Positions 1-6,285 are shown, counted from the first letter of the stretch. The stretch is DNA of 7,392 nt from Ruminococcus flavefaciens (GCA_002348905.1 DEBW01000131.1:7422-14813), one strand, 5' to 3'. Numbers and translations: made by a program. Notes: generated from the sequence alone by a model not told the origin.

Positions 1-2
1 TT

Positions 3-74
3 GCAAAGAAAGCGTGTGAGTTGATTTGCGAGCAAATCAACGTGAATTTCCTGATCGTTTATAATAAAAAGTAA
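3..74 (+). CDS. Possible 3' end of a truncated upstream gene (unrecognised)
   Basis: The frame beginning at position 3 is open from the window edge to a TAA at 72-74, giving a 23-residue tail that ends in VNFLIVYNKK. An A/T-rich stretch and two hairpins follow, as expected after a plus-strand gene. I do not recognise the protein. The call is weak: a frame this short stays open by chance about a third of the time, and a perfect palindrome (20-41) lies inside it, which could equally mean the segment is non-coding repeat DNA. Confidence 0.3.
   Translation, partial: AKKACELICEQINVNFLIVYNKK
20..41. repeat. Perfect inverted repeat, 10-bp arms, 2-nt spacer
   Basis: GTTGATTTGC at 20-29 is the exact reverse complement of GCAAATCAAC at 32-41, separated by GA. 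No T-tract follows on either strand, so it is not an ordinary intrinsic terminator. It could be a protein-binding palindrome, a REP-like dispersed unit, or a chance structure in the tail of the upstream gene. Confidence 0.6.
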
Positions 75-101
75 ATGCCGTTACCACGAACTTGCTTGAA
101 T

Positions 102-148
102 AAAAAGAAAAATCCCGATATTTGCAGCAAAGCAACTTTTCGGGATTT
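102..148 (-). terminator. Hairpin with T-rich tail, probable second terminator for the tRNA transcript
   Basis: AAATCCCGA (110-118) pairs perfectly with TCGGGATTT (140-148) around a 21-nt loop. Read on the minus strand, the stem is followed by a T-rich run (complement of 102-110), the intrinsic terminator layout. On the plus strand it is followed by AAATGAA, so plus-strand termination is less likely. It lies beyond the stronger hairpin at 158-213 for transcripts coming from the tRNA. The long loop lowers confidence. Confidence 0.5.
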
Positions 149-157
149 AAATGAAAT

Positions 158-213
158 AAAAAAGCTCACTTGTGCGAAAGCAATCAGCCTTACGTACAAA
201 GTGAGCATTTTTT
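158..213. terminator. Bidirectional intrinsic terminator
   Basis: GCTCACTT (164-171) pairs with AAGTGAGC (199-206). After a one-base bulge (A198) the stem continues as GTGCG (172-176) with CGTAC (193-197), including one G-U pair. The left flank is a six-A run (158-163) and the right flank a six-T run (208-213), so a U-tract follows the stem on either strand. It sits between the end of the possible plus-strand gene at 74 and the 3' end of the minus-strand tRNA at 251, exactly where a shared terminator for convergent units belongs. Confidence 0.8.
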
Positions 214-250
214 ACGAGCGGCAATAAAAACTGTGCCAGCCCGACAGGTA

Positions 251-327
251 TGGCGTCCCAAAGAGGAGTCGAACCTCCGGCCTACTGCTTAGGAGGCAGT
301 CGCTCTATCCTACTGAGCTATTGGGAC
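251..327 (-). tRNA. tRNA-Arg (anticodon CCU), CCA encoded
   Basis: The minus strand folds into a full cloverleaf of 77 nt. The acceptor stem GTCCCAA/TTGGGAC is fully paired, followed by discriminator G and a genomically encoded CCA (251-253). The D stem is GCTC/GAGC. The anticodon stem is ACTGC/GCAGT around loop CTCCTAA, placing CCT at anticodon positions and giving a decoder of AGG arginine codons. The variable loop has 5 nt, and the T arm is GGAGG-TTCGACT-CCTCT with one terminal G-U pair. It is transcribed away from the operon that begins at 488 and is followed by hairpins at 158-213 and 102-148. No other tRNA adjoins it, so it appears to be a single-gene unit. Confidence 0.97.
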
Positions 328-336
328 ATCAATAAT

Positions 337-365
337 ATTTTACCACAACTGGAAAATAATTGCAA
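337..365 (-). promoter_or_regulatory. Probable sigma-A promoter of the tRNA-Arg gene
   Basis: Reading the minus strand, TTGCAA (365-360) and TAAAAT (342-337) are separated by exactly 17 nt, and TGG directly before the -10 box makes it an extended -10 element. The predicted start falls around 329-331, leaving only 2-4 nt of leader before the mature tRNA 5' end at 327. That is short but workable for RNase P. The AT-rich surroundings make chance matches fairly easy. Confidence 0.5.
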
Positions 366-425
366 GAACAAAGCTATATATTTTACATATTTAATTTATA
401 TACAGTTTTAAATTTATGCAAATAA

Positions 426-454
426 TTGACGTTTTCAATAATATCTGCTATAAT
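426..454 (+). promoter_or_regulatory. Strong sigma-A promoter, extended -10, of the main operon
   Basis: TTGACG (426-431) and a consensus TATAAT (449-454) are separated by 17 nt, with TGC immediately upstream of the -10 box (extended -10). The region upstream (about 373-425) is very AT-rich and could act as an UP element. Transcription should start near 461-463, leaving an untranslated leader of about 25 nt before the ATG at 488, too short for a riboswitch. It is the only clear plus-strand promoter I see and could drive the whole gene run to the window end. Confidence 0.85.
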
Positions 455-473
455 ATTAATGTATGTAAATTTT

Positions 474-478
474 AGGAG
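474..478 (+). promoter_or_regulatory. Ribosome binding site for the MscS-family gene
   Basis: AGGAG lies 9 nt before the ATG at 488 and fixes that codon as the start, just downstream of the predicted transcription start. Confidence 0.8.
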
Positions 479-487
479 CTGATCTTT

Positions 488-1390
488 ATGGAAACTACTG
501 CGGTAACGGCTGAAACAACAGCTGAAACTACTACATCTGCAACCGTTGATGTAGCTATAGAAAGCCTTCAGGAACAGGTTGACAGAGCCTCCGGCTTTTT
601 CAGCAAGTCACTGGAGTACTTTAAAAGTATGCTGCCTCTTATCATAGTGGCAGTCGTTTTACTTGCACTCGGCTATCTTACAACTAAACTTGTATGCAAG
701 ATCATCGAGAAGGCTATGGGACGTTCAAAGGTGGATAATGCTGCTAAGAATTTCCTGATTTCAGTTATAAGGGTACTGCTCTATACAGTAGTAGTCATAA
801 TGGCTTTATCAGTGCTGAAAGTTCCGATATCGTCTATCATAACGATACTCGGTGCTGCCGGACTTGCCGTCAGCCTTGCACTGCAGACCTGCCTTTCCAA
901 TCTTGCCGGAGGTTTCATAATACTCTTCTCGAAGCCTTTTTCGTCCGGCGACACAGTAGAGATAGATAATACAGTGGGCACAGTGCAGTCAATTAGCATA
1001 CTTTACACGAAAATATATACCTTTGACGGAAAGACTGTCTTTATACCAAATGGCAAAGTCTCAGATGCAAAGGTGATAAACTATACAGAAACTCCAGCCA
1101 GACGTATCGACCTCAGTTTCAGCATAAGCTACAGCTCGGATTTTGAAAAGGCGAGGGAGTGTATCACATCAGTATTAAATGGTAATAAGCTCATCATGAA
1201 AGAGCCGACAGCTGTCATAAGAATGTCCGGACATGGTGAAAGCTCTGTAAATATAGATGTACTGGCATGGGTAAATAATGCTGACTATCTCAGTACAAGA
1301 TATGATATCATCGAAGGCGTAAAGGCTTCTTTTGATGCAAATGGAATAGAGATACCATTCAATCAGCTTGATGTGCATATCGTTAAATGA
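488..1390 (+). CDS. MscS-family small-conductance mechanosensitive ion channel
   Basis: This 300-residue membrane protein should open under membrane tension to release solutes during hypo-osmotic shock. A Thr/Ala/Glu-rich N-terminus (residues 2-22) precedes three hydrophobic segments: TM1 about 49-71, TM2 about 91-111 and the pore helix TM3 about 115-145. TM3 carries the family signature GAAGLAVSLALQ (122-133) followed by LSNLAGG (136-142). Then come the beta domain, with VEIDNTVGTVQSI (157-169) and a PNGK motif (187-190), and the alpha/beta cytoplasmic domain (about 205-300) ending in a typical NQLDVHI tail. Length matches E. coli MscS (286). Relative to E. coli, the pore leucines L105 and L109 are kept (L126, L130), but G108 is Ser129 and the hinge G113 is Thr134. 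It is the first gene after the promoter at 426-454. Its TGA overlaps a possible ATG of the next frame. Whether it is MscS proper or a paralogue of the family cannot be settled here. Confidence 0.93.
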   Translation: METTAVTAETTAETTTSATVDVAIESLQEQVDRASGFFSKSLEYFKSMLPLIIVAVVLLALGYLTTKLVCKIIEKAMGRSKVDNAAKNFLISVIRVLLYTVVVIMALSVLKVPISSIITILGAAGLAVSLALQTCLSNLAGGFIILFSKPFSSGDTVEIDNTVGTVQSISILYTKIYTFDGKTVFIPNGKVSDAKVINYTETPARRIDLSFSISYSSDFEKARECITSVLNGNKLIMKEPTAVIRMSGHGESSVNIDVLAWVNNADYLSTRYDIIEGVKASFDANGIEIPFNQLDVHIVK

Positions 1391-1392
1391 AT

Positions 1393-1396
1393 GGAG
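1393..1396 (+). promoter_or_regulatory. Ribosome binding site deciding the phosphoesterase start
   Basis: GGAG sits 5 nt before the ATG at 1402. The earlier in-frame ATG at 1387, which overlaps the preceding stop, has no Shine-Dalgarno sequence upstream, so 1402 is preferred. Confidence 0.6.
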
Positions 1397-1401
1397 ATAA
1401 T

Positions 1402-2304
1402 ATGTCAGAAAATAACGAACAGAAGAACGACAGCGGAAAAAAGAAGAAGTCTTTTCGCAATGCTGCCGCTATGCTGCTGGCTGTAGGCGGAGTATGGTGG
1501 TTCAATAACTATACGCTAAAAACCACTGAGACCTCCTATAGTTCGCCAAAAGCAACATCTCATTTCCGTATAGCTGTTGTGAGTGACCTTCATGCACATA
1601 AGTACAGTATAAGCGGAAAAAACATAATGCGCCACATTGTACGTGAATCTCCGGATGCAGTTTTTGTGCTCGGTGATATGTACAGTAGGGGAAGCAGTCA
1701 GGCAGAAAAAGATATGGCTGTTGAAGCTGTAGAGGATATGGTAAAAGCCGGATATCCCACATATGTCGTAAGCGGAGAGCATGATTATGACGATGATTAT
1801 CTGGCTGCTATAGAAAATACCGGCGCAAAACTTATGAATTACAAGTGTGAGTACCTTGAAATAAACGGCTGTAAAGTACAGCTCATGGGAATAGACAATG
1901 TTTACTATTCGCCGACTTTTGACCTGCATAATGAATTTCAGACGGATGAGGACTGTTTCAGCATACTCCTTGCACATATACCGAATTACAGAAAATTTGC
2001 TGAGTTCGGCGCTGACCTTACGCTGTGTGCGGACACTCACGGAGGAATGGTACAGCTCCCGTTTGGATTAGGACCTGCCATTGATCCGAATACCGGACAG
2101 TGGTTTCCGGAGCTGCACTGTGACAGCAAAGAAGTGTACGATAAAGGCTGGTTCGAGTACAGGAACGGAGCAATGTTTATAACATCGGGTATAGGTGATT
2201 CTCCTTATCCGGTACGCTTCAATAACCGTCCGGAAGTAGTGATAATTGATATAAGACCTGAAAAAGTTTCTGAATCGGAGAAAGGAGGAAAAAATGAAAA
2301 CTGA
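1402..2304 (+). CDS. Membrane-anchored calcineurin-like metallophosphoesterase with altered metal-site motifs
   Basis: The 300-residue product begins with a Lys-rich stretch (about 13-17) and one hydrophobic segment (about 21-37), suggesting an N-in signal anchor with the catalytic domain outside the membrane. The domain resembles the YkuE/YaeI type of metallophosphoesterase. Visible motifs are DLH (62-64), GD (91-92), GEHD (125-128), LAHIPN with H192, and ADTHGG (210-215) followed by LPFG. The family norm for the last two blocks is GNHD and GHTHGGQ. Here the metal-ligand Asn is Glu126 and the first His of the final motif is Asp211. Asp and Glu can bind metal, so activity may persist with different metal preference, or be reduced. 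The substrate is unknown; relatives act on phosphoesters or lipid phosphates. An alternative start at 1387 would overlap the channel stop codon. The 3' end overlaps the next gene by 11 nt, which implies translational coupling. Confidence 0.88.
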   Translation: MSENNEQKNDSGKKKKSFRNAAAMLLAVGGVWWFNNYTLKTTETSYSSPKATSHFRIAVVSDLHAHKYSISGKNIMRHIVRESPDAVFVLGDMYSRGSSQAEKDMAVEAVEDMVKAGYPTYVVSGEHDYDDDYLAAIENTGAKLMNYKCEYLEINGCKVQLMGIDNVYYSPTFDLHNEFQTDEDCFSILLAHIPNYRKFAEFGADLTLCADTHGGMVQLPFGLGPAIDPNTGQWFPELHCDSKEVYDKGWFEYRNGAMFITSGIGDSPYPVRFNNRPEVVIIDIRPEKVSESEKGGKNEN

Positions 2305-3535
2305 TATAGCAGTTATCGGCGGCGGAGCTTCCGGACTTGCAGCAGCTATCACAGCTAAGGAATGCTGTGCAGGAGCAGATGTGGTCGTGGTAGAAAAACT
2401 CCAGCGCACCGGCAAAAAAATAATAGCCAGCGGAAACGGAAAGTGCAATCTCAGCAATATGTCTCTCAGTGAGTACAACTTTCACGGAAGCATCAATGCA
2501 ATGGAACTGATAAATAAAACTCCTGACTGGTATGAGCTTTTTACGAAAAAACTTGGAGTAGTCTGTGTTACTGGAAGCGAAGGCAGAGAAGGCGGAGTTT
2601 ATCCACGAAGCAACAGCTCAACAACTGTACTCAATGCCTTACGCCTTAAAATATCGGAGCTTGGCGTAAAAGAGGTATGCGAATGTGAGATAACGGATAT
2701 AGCTCATGACGGAGAAGGCTATACTCTGCATCATAAAAACGGAGAGATATACTGCCGCAAGGTCATAATTGCCGCTGGTGGATATGCTGCGCCTTCGTTC
2801 GGTACTGACGGTTCTATGCTGCGCCTGCTGAAAAATATGGGGCTTCAAAGTTCCAAGATATGTCCGGCAGTAGCTCCGCTAAGAGTGAGCACGGAGCGTT
2901 TGAAAGGGCTTAAAGGAGTACGCATAAAGGGCGAAGTCTCAGCGGTTTCAGGCGGAAAGGTACTGCGCCGTGAGAAAGGTGAGCTGCAATTCAACGAGAA
3001 CAATATCTCAGGAATCTGCGTTTTAAATCTTGCTTACCTTTTTCAGCAGTATGAGGGAAAGTTAAGTCTCAGGACAGACCTTGCTCCGGATATGACAGAA
3101 CAGCAGCTTGCAGACTACTTCAAGTCGGTTCGTGCTGTAAGAAAAAACTGTACAGCAGAAGAACTCCTCACAGGCTTTTTTGTAAAGAATCTTGCGTTGT
3201 GGCTTGTGAAAAACGTAATGAAAAAACCTGTTACAGAGCCTGTCTCAGCTATAACTGATAAGGATATAACTGTGCTGTGCAAGGGGATAAAATCTCTTGA
3301 ATTTGAAGTTACAGGCTGTTCGCCGTGGCAGAATGCTCAGTCAACTATGGGCGGCATAACGGCAGACAGTGTAAACGCTTATCTTGAAGCTAAAAAGTAC
3401 AGGGGAATGTACCTTTGCGGAGAGATACTTGATGTTGCCGGAGACTGCGGAGGCTACAACCTGCAATGGGCATGGTCGTCCGGTATATGGGCAGGAATGA
3501 ATGCGGCGAAGTCGCTGAAAGGCGGTAAAAAATGA
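2294..3535 (+). CDS. NAD(P)/FAD-dependent oxidoreductase, BaiN/HI0933 (YhiN, COG2081) family
   Basis: A 413-residue cytoplasmic flavoprotein, the usual length for this family. The N-terminal Rossmann fold shows GGGASG (9-14) and the ribose-binding Glu34 at the end of the second strand. The family hallmark RTGKKIIASGNGKCNLSN follows (38-55). A mid-protein IIAAGG block is a second FAD contact, and the C-terminal block GEILDVAGDCGGYNLQWAWS (376-395) closes the flavin site. An AGGAGG ribosome site (2283-2288) precedes the ATG, which lies inside the end of the phosphoesterase gene. Its own stop overlaps the next start as ATGA. Most members have no proven reaction. BaiN of bile-acid-converting clostridia was proposed to act in 7-alpha-dehydroxylation, but no other bai gene lies nearby, so I infer only a generic redox role. 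Confidence 0.93.
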   Translation: MKTDIAVIGGGASGLAAAITAKECCAGADVVVVEKLQRTGKKIIASGNGKCNLSNMSLSEYNFHGSINAMELINKTPDWYELFTKKLGVVCVTGSEGREGGVYPRSNSSTTVLNALRLKISELGVKEVCECEITDIAHDGEGYTLHHKNGEIYCRKVIIAAGGYAAPSFGTDGSMLRLLKNMGLQSSKICPAVAPLRVSTERLKGLKGVRIKGEVSAVSGGKVLRREKGELQFNENNISGICVLNLAYLFQQYEGKLSLRTDLAPDMTEQQLADYFKSVRAVRKNCTAEELLTGFFVKNLALWLVKNVMKKPVTEPVSAITDKDITVLCKGIKSLEFEVTGCSPWQNAQSTMGGITADSVNAYLEAKKYRGMYLCGEILDVAGDCGGYNLQWAWSSGIWAGMNAAKSLKGGKK

Positions 3536-5124
3536 TAAGAGCCGGAAATATACGTGTGCCTCTTGACTTTGATTTCACACAGCTCAGAAAATACTGTACT
3601 GACAAACTGGGTATACCCGAAAAGGACATACGTTCAGTGAAGCTGTCAAAAAAGTCAGTTGACGCACGAAAGAAAAATGATGTGCATTTTATAATATCGT
3701 TAGATATAGAAGCTAAGAATGAAAATGTTCTGCTCAGACGCATAAAAAATGCTGTACCTGCCGAGAAGTATGTGTACGATATAGCTCCCGTGAATGGCGG
3801 CAGCCGACCTGTGATAGTAGGCTTCGGACCTGCCGGTATGTTTGCAGCGCTTGTGCTTGCAATGTCAGGAGCTAAGCCGATAGTTCTCGAAAGAGGCGGA
3901 GATGTTGACAGCCGTGTAAAGGCTGTAGAGGAATTTCAGCATGGCGGCAGACTTGATACCGAATGCAACATACAGTTCGGTGAAGGCGGAGCAGGCACAT
4001 TCTCTGACGGAAAGCTAACGACAGGCATCAAGGACAAGCGTATACGTTGGGTGCTTGAAAAGCTTGTAGAGTTCGGCGCACCGGACGAGATACTGTATAT
4101 GGCAAAGCCTCATATCGGTACTGACAAACTGAGAGGTACAGTAAAAGCTTTGCGTGAAAAGGTGATATCTCTCGGCGGAGAAGTACGTTTTGGAGCACGT
4201 TTCAGCGGATATGAAACTGAAAACGGCTGCATAAAAGCAGTACATTATATAAGCTCCGGCGAGGAGTTCACTGTAGAGACTGATAATGTTATACTTGCAA
4301 CAGGTCACAGCGCAAGAGATGTATTTGAGCTTCTCTATGAAAACGGAGTTGAGCTTGTACAGAAAAATTTTGCCGTAGGTGTGCGTATTGAACATCTGCG
4401 TACAGATATCGACAAGGCTATGTACGGCAGTTTTGCCGGACATAAGGCTCTTAAAGCAGCCGACTATAAGCTTGTGGTACATCTTCCGAATGGCAGGGCA
4501 TTGTATACTTTCTGTATGTGTCCCGGTGGACAGGTAGTAGCAGCTTCATCGGAAGAAGGCAGGCTCGCTGTAAACGGCATGAGCTGTTTTGCCCGTGACG
4601 ATGTGAACTCAAACAGCGCATTGCTTGTAAATGTAGGCTCTGAGGATTACGGAAGCAGTCATCCTCTTGCTGGTATGTATTTTCAGCGTGACCTTGAAGA
4701 AAAAGCATTTATAGCAGGCGGAAGCGACTACAGTGCTCCGAGCTGTACGGTAGGGGAGCTTATGGATAAGAAAATATCCGGCGAGAATGGCAGGGTAAAG
4801 CCTTCATACCGACCGGCTGTAAAAAAAGCTCTGCCAGATGAATATCTGCCGAACTATATATGCAAGTCGCTCAGAGACGGCATAACCAAAATGGGCAGAA
4901 AGATACACGGCTTTGATGACCGTGAAGCTGTCCTCACAGGTATCGAGAGCCGCAGCAGCTCGCCTGTGCGTATGGTCAGAAGTGAAACTTTACAGTCAGT
5001 CAGCATTTCCGGACTTTATCCATGCGGTGAAGGCGCAGGATATGCCGGAGGTATCATTTCAGCCGCAGTTGACGGTATGAAATGTGCAGAAGCAGTAATA
5101 GAAAGAATCAGAGCTTGTTCATGA
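3532..5124 (+). CDS. FAD-dependent oxidoreductase-like protein, COG2509 family
   Basis: The 530-residue product has an N-terminal extension (about 1-90) typical of this family, with a predicted alpha/beta character and many lysines. The FAD-binding fold follows: VGFGPAG (96-102) and LERGG (119-123), where Glu120 should bind the ribose. The family-specific block NIQFGEGGAGTFSDGKLTT (146-164) and an ATGHSARD block near 257-264 come next. Near the end, GLYPCGEGAGYAGGI (494-508) closes the flavin site. It overlaps the preceding BaiN-type gene by 4 nt (ATGA) and has only a weak ribosome site (AAAGGCGG), so coupled translation is likely. These proteins are widespread in Clostridia and usually listed only as FAD-dependent dehydrogenases; the substrate is not known. 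The stop codon sits in the loop of a small hairpin (5114-5131). Confidence 0.9.
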   Translation: MIRAGNIRVPLDFDFTQLRKYCTDKLGIPEKDIRSVKLSKKSVDARKKNDVHFIISLDIEAKNENVLLRRIKNAVPAEKYVYDIAPVNGGSRPVIVGFGPAGMFAALVLAMSGAKPIVLERGGDVDSRVKAVEEFQHGGRLDTECNIQFGEGGAGTFSDGKLTTGIKDKRIRWVLEKLVEFGAPDEILYMAKPHIGTDKLRGTVKALREKVISLGGEVRFGARFSGYETENGCIKAVHYISSGEEFTVETDNVILATGHSARDVFELLYENGVELVQKNFAVGVRIEHLRTDIDKAMYGSFAGHKALKAADYKLVVHLPNGRALYTFCMCPGGQVVAASSEEGRLAVNGMSCFARDDVNSNSALLVNVGSEDYGSSHPLAGMYFQRDLEEKAFIAGGSDYSAPSCTVGELMDKKISGENGRVKPSYRPAVKKALPDEYLPNYICKSLRDGITKMGRKIHGFDDREAVLTGIESRSSSPVRMVRSETLQSVSISGLYPCGEGAGYAGGIISAAVDGMKCAEAVIERIRACS

Positions 5125-5131
5125 GAACAAG
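5114..5131 (+). repeat. Intercistronic hairpin spanning the stop codon
   Basis: CTTGTTC (5114-5120) and GAACAAG (5125-5131) are perfect complements around the tetraloop ATGA, which contains the TGA stop of the upstream gene (5122-5124). No U-tract follows, so it is not an intrinsic terminator. It lies just 5' of the ribosome site of the next gene and could affect termination-reinitiation or mRNA processing. Confidence 0.55.
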
Positions 5132-5138
5132 TATGAAT

Positions 5139-5144
5139 GGAGGG
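5139..5144 (+). promoter_or_regulatory. Ribosome binding site deciding the small-protein start
   Basis: GGAGGG is 5 nt before the ATG at 5150. The in-frame GTG at 5144 uses the last G of this site and so cannot be the real start. Confidence 0.75.
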
Positions 5145-5149
5145 TGTTT

Positions 5150-5425
5150 ATGAAAGTTAATGTTTACGGCGGAGAAATGTCGCCAAATGAGATAGACCAG
5201 TACATTGATTACGTGGAAAGCAAATATGCCGGAAGGCAGATATGCCAGCTCGACCTTACTATTGACGGAGAATATGTTGATATAAAGACGTACTTCAAAG
5301 ACACTGACTTTCAGTACGCTTACCGTTCAGCAGATTATCTCGTTAATTCTATGGATAAGCTCAACGATGCAAAGCAGACAGAGTTTTCACAGAAGGAAAA
5401 ACATAAAGTAGGAGAGAACGGCTAA
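5150..5425 (+). CDS. Small protein resembling the C-terminal region of anaerobic ribonucleotide reductase (NrdD-like), function unknown
   Basis: A 91-residue soluble, charged protein with no signal peptide or membrane segment. Residues 33-49 (QLDLTIDGEYVDIKTYF) look like paired beta strands. The segment RSADYLVNSMDKLNDAKQ (59-76) followed by a KEKH motif recalls, from memory, the C-terminal part of class III reductases and the small clostridial proteins often labelled anaerobic ribonucleoside-triphosphate reductase. In those, the equivalent block reads like RxTGYL followed by a D/NxxK tail. Here the glycyl-radical glycine position is Asp62, so the protein cannot be a radical enzyme by itself. 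The ATG at 5150 is chosen because GGAGGG lies 5 nt upstream. A 25-nt gap separates it from the flavoprotein gene, and its TAA overlaps the rsmA ATG by one base (TAATG), which implies coupled translation. The gene is surely real; the family link is tentative. Confidence 0.8.
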   Translation: MKVNVYGGEMSPNEIDQYIDYVESKYAGRQICQLDLTIDGEYVDIKTYFKDTDFQYAYRSADYLVNSMDKLNDAKQTEFSQKEKHKVGENG

Positions 5426-6285
5426 TGGAACTTACTAACATAGGAACGGTCAAGGAAATACTCAGCCGCCACGGCTTTAGCTTTTCAAAAGGACTTGGAC
5501 AGAATTTCATAATAAATCCTGATATATGTCCTAAGATAGCAGAAAACGGCAACGCTAAACAAGGCTATGGCATACTTGAGATAGGTACTGGTATAGGCGT
5601 ACTTACAAAGGAACTTGCTCTCAGAGCAGATAAAGTTTCAGCAGTTGAGATAGATACAAGACTTCTGCCGATACTCGGTGAAACTCTTGCTGACTTTGAC
5701 AATGTTAAGATATACAACGAAGATGTAATGAAGGCTGACCTTCTCGGCATAATAGAGCGTGACTTTGCCGGACTTAAAACTGCGGTATGTGCAAATCTTC
5801 CGTATTATATCACTTCTCCGGTGATAATGCTTCTTCTTGAAAGCAGACTTCCGATTGATTCCATAACGGTCATGGTGCAGAAAGAAGCTGCTCAGAGACT
5901 TTGTGCAAAGGTAGGTACAAGAGATGCCGGAGCTATAACTGTCGGCGTAAACTATTACGGCACTGTAAAGCAGCTTTTCGGAGTTTCAAGAGGAAGCTTC
6001 ATGCCTGCTCCTAATGTTGATTCAGCTGTTATCCGCATAGACCTTGATAAGACTCCAAGACTCAGCGGAGAGGATGAGAAATTCTTCTTCAAGGTCGTAA
6101 AAGCCGGATTTTCTCAGAGAAGAAAGACTATGGCAAATTCTCTTGCCTCACAGCTTGGAGCTGAAAAGGAGCAGGTTTATACAGTTCTGCGTGAGCTTGG
6201 TCTTTCGGAATCAGCACGTATAGAAGCGCTTGATATGGAACAGCTTGCCGCATTTTCAACAAGGCTTCATGAGCTTATGAAGTAG
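5425..6285 (+). CDS. rsmA: 16S rRNA (adenine(1518)-N6/adenine(1519)-N6)-dimethyltransferase RsmA/KsgA
   Basis: This cytoplasmic methyltransferase transfers four methyl groups from S-adenosylmethionine to two adjacent adenines in the helix 45 loop of 16S rRNA late in 30S assembly. Its loss is known to give kasugamycin resistance. The 286-residue length is standard. Seen in order: SKGLGQNF (21-28), the SAM-binding motif I LEIGTGIG (51-58), acidic VEID (74-77) with Glu75, NED ending at Asp100, the catalytic motif IV NLPYYITSP (124-132), and the C-terminal rRNA-binding signature GFSQRRKTMANSL (228-240). The start overlaps the previous stop by one base, with AGGAG (5410-5414) 10 nt upstream. In many Firmicutes rsmA follows the ribonuclease M5 gene; here it follows a small NrdD-like gene instead. 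All motifs are intact. Confidence 0.98.
   Translation: MELTNIGTVKEILSRHGFSFSKGLGQNFIINPDICPKIAENGNAKQGYGILEIGTGIGVLTKELALRADKVSAVEIDTRLLPILGETLADFDNVKIYNEDVMKADLLGIIERDFAGLKTAVCANLPYYITSPVIMLLLESRLPIDSITVMVQKEAAQRLCAKVGTRDAGAITVGVNYYGTVKQLFGVSRGSFMPAPNVDSAVIRIDLDKTPRLSGEDEKFFFKVVKAGFSQRRKTMANSLASQLGAEKEQVYTVLRELGLSESARIEALDMEQLAAFSTRLHELMK

Noticed and set aside
455..487. Riboswitch or T-box leader before the channel gene
   Set aside because: The predicted leader is only about 25 nt and has no stable structure.
1387..1401. Earlier ATG start of the phosphoesterase overlapping the channel stop
   Set aside because: There is no Shine-Dalgarno sequence before it, while GGAG sits 5 nt before the ATG at 1402. 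Coupled initiation at 1387 cannot be fully excluded.
1516..2040. Long minus-strand open frame (174 codons) opposite the metallophosphoesterase
   Set aside because: It is antisense to a gene with clear family motifs, its translation is rich in Cys/Tyr/Ile with no recognisable domain, and it has no convincing ribosome site or promoter.
2294..3535. Assignment of the BaiN-family gene as a bile-acid dehydroxylation enzyme
   Set aside because: No other bai-type gene is nearby, and the family is broad with mostly unknown roles, so only the family name is justified.
4015..4482. Minus-strand open frame (155 codons) opposite the COG2509 gene
   Set aside because: It is a shadow of a well-supported coding frame, with no domain and no start signals.
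5114..5131. Intrinsic terminator between the COG2509 gene and the small gene
   Set aside because: The stem has no following U-tract and only 7 pairs, so it would not stop transcription.
5144..5149. GTG start for the small NrdD-like protein
   Set aside because: The GTG overlaps the GGAGGG ribosome site itself; the ATG at 5150 has proper spacing.
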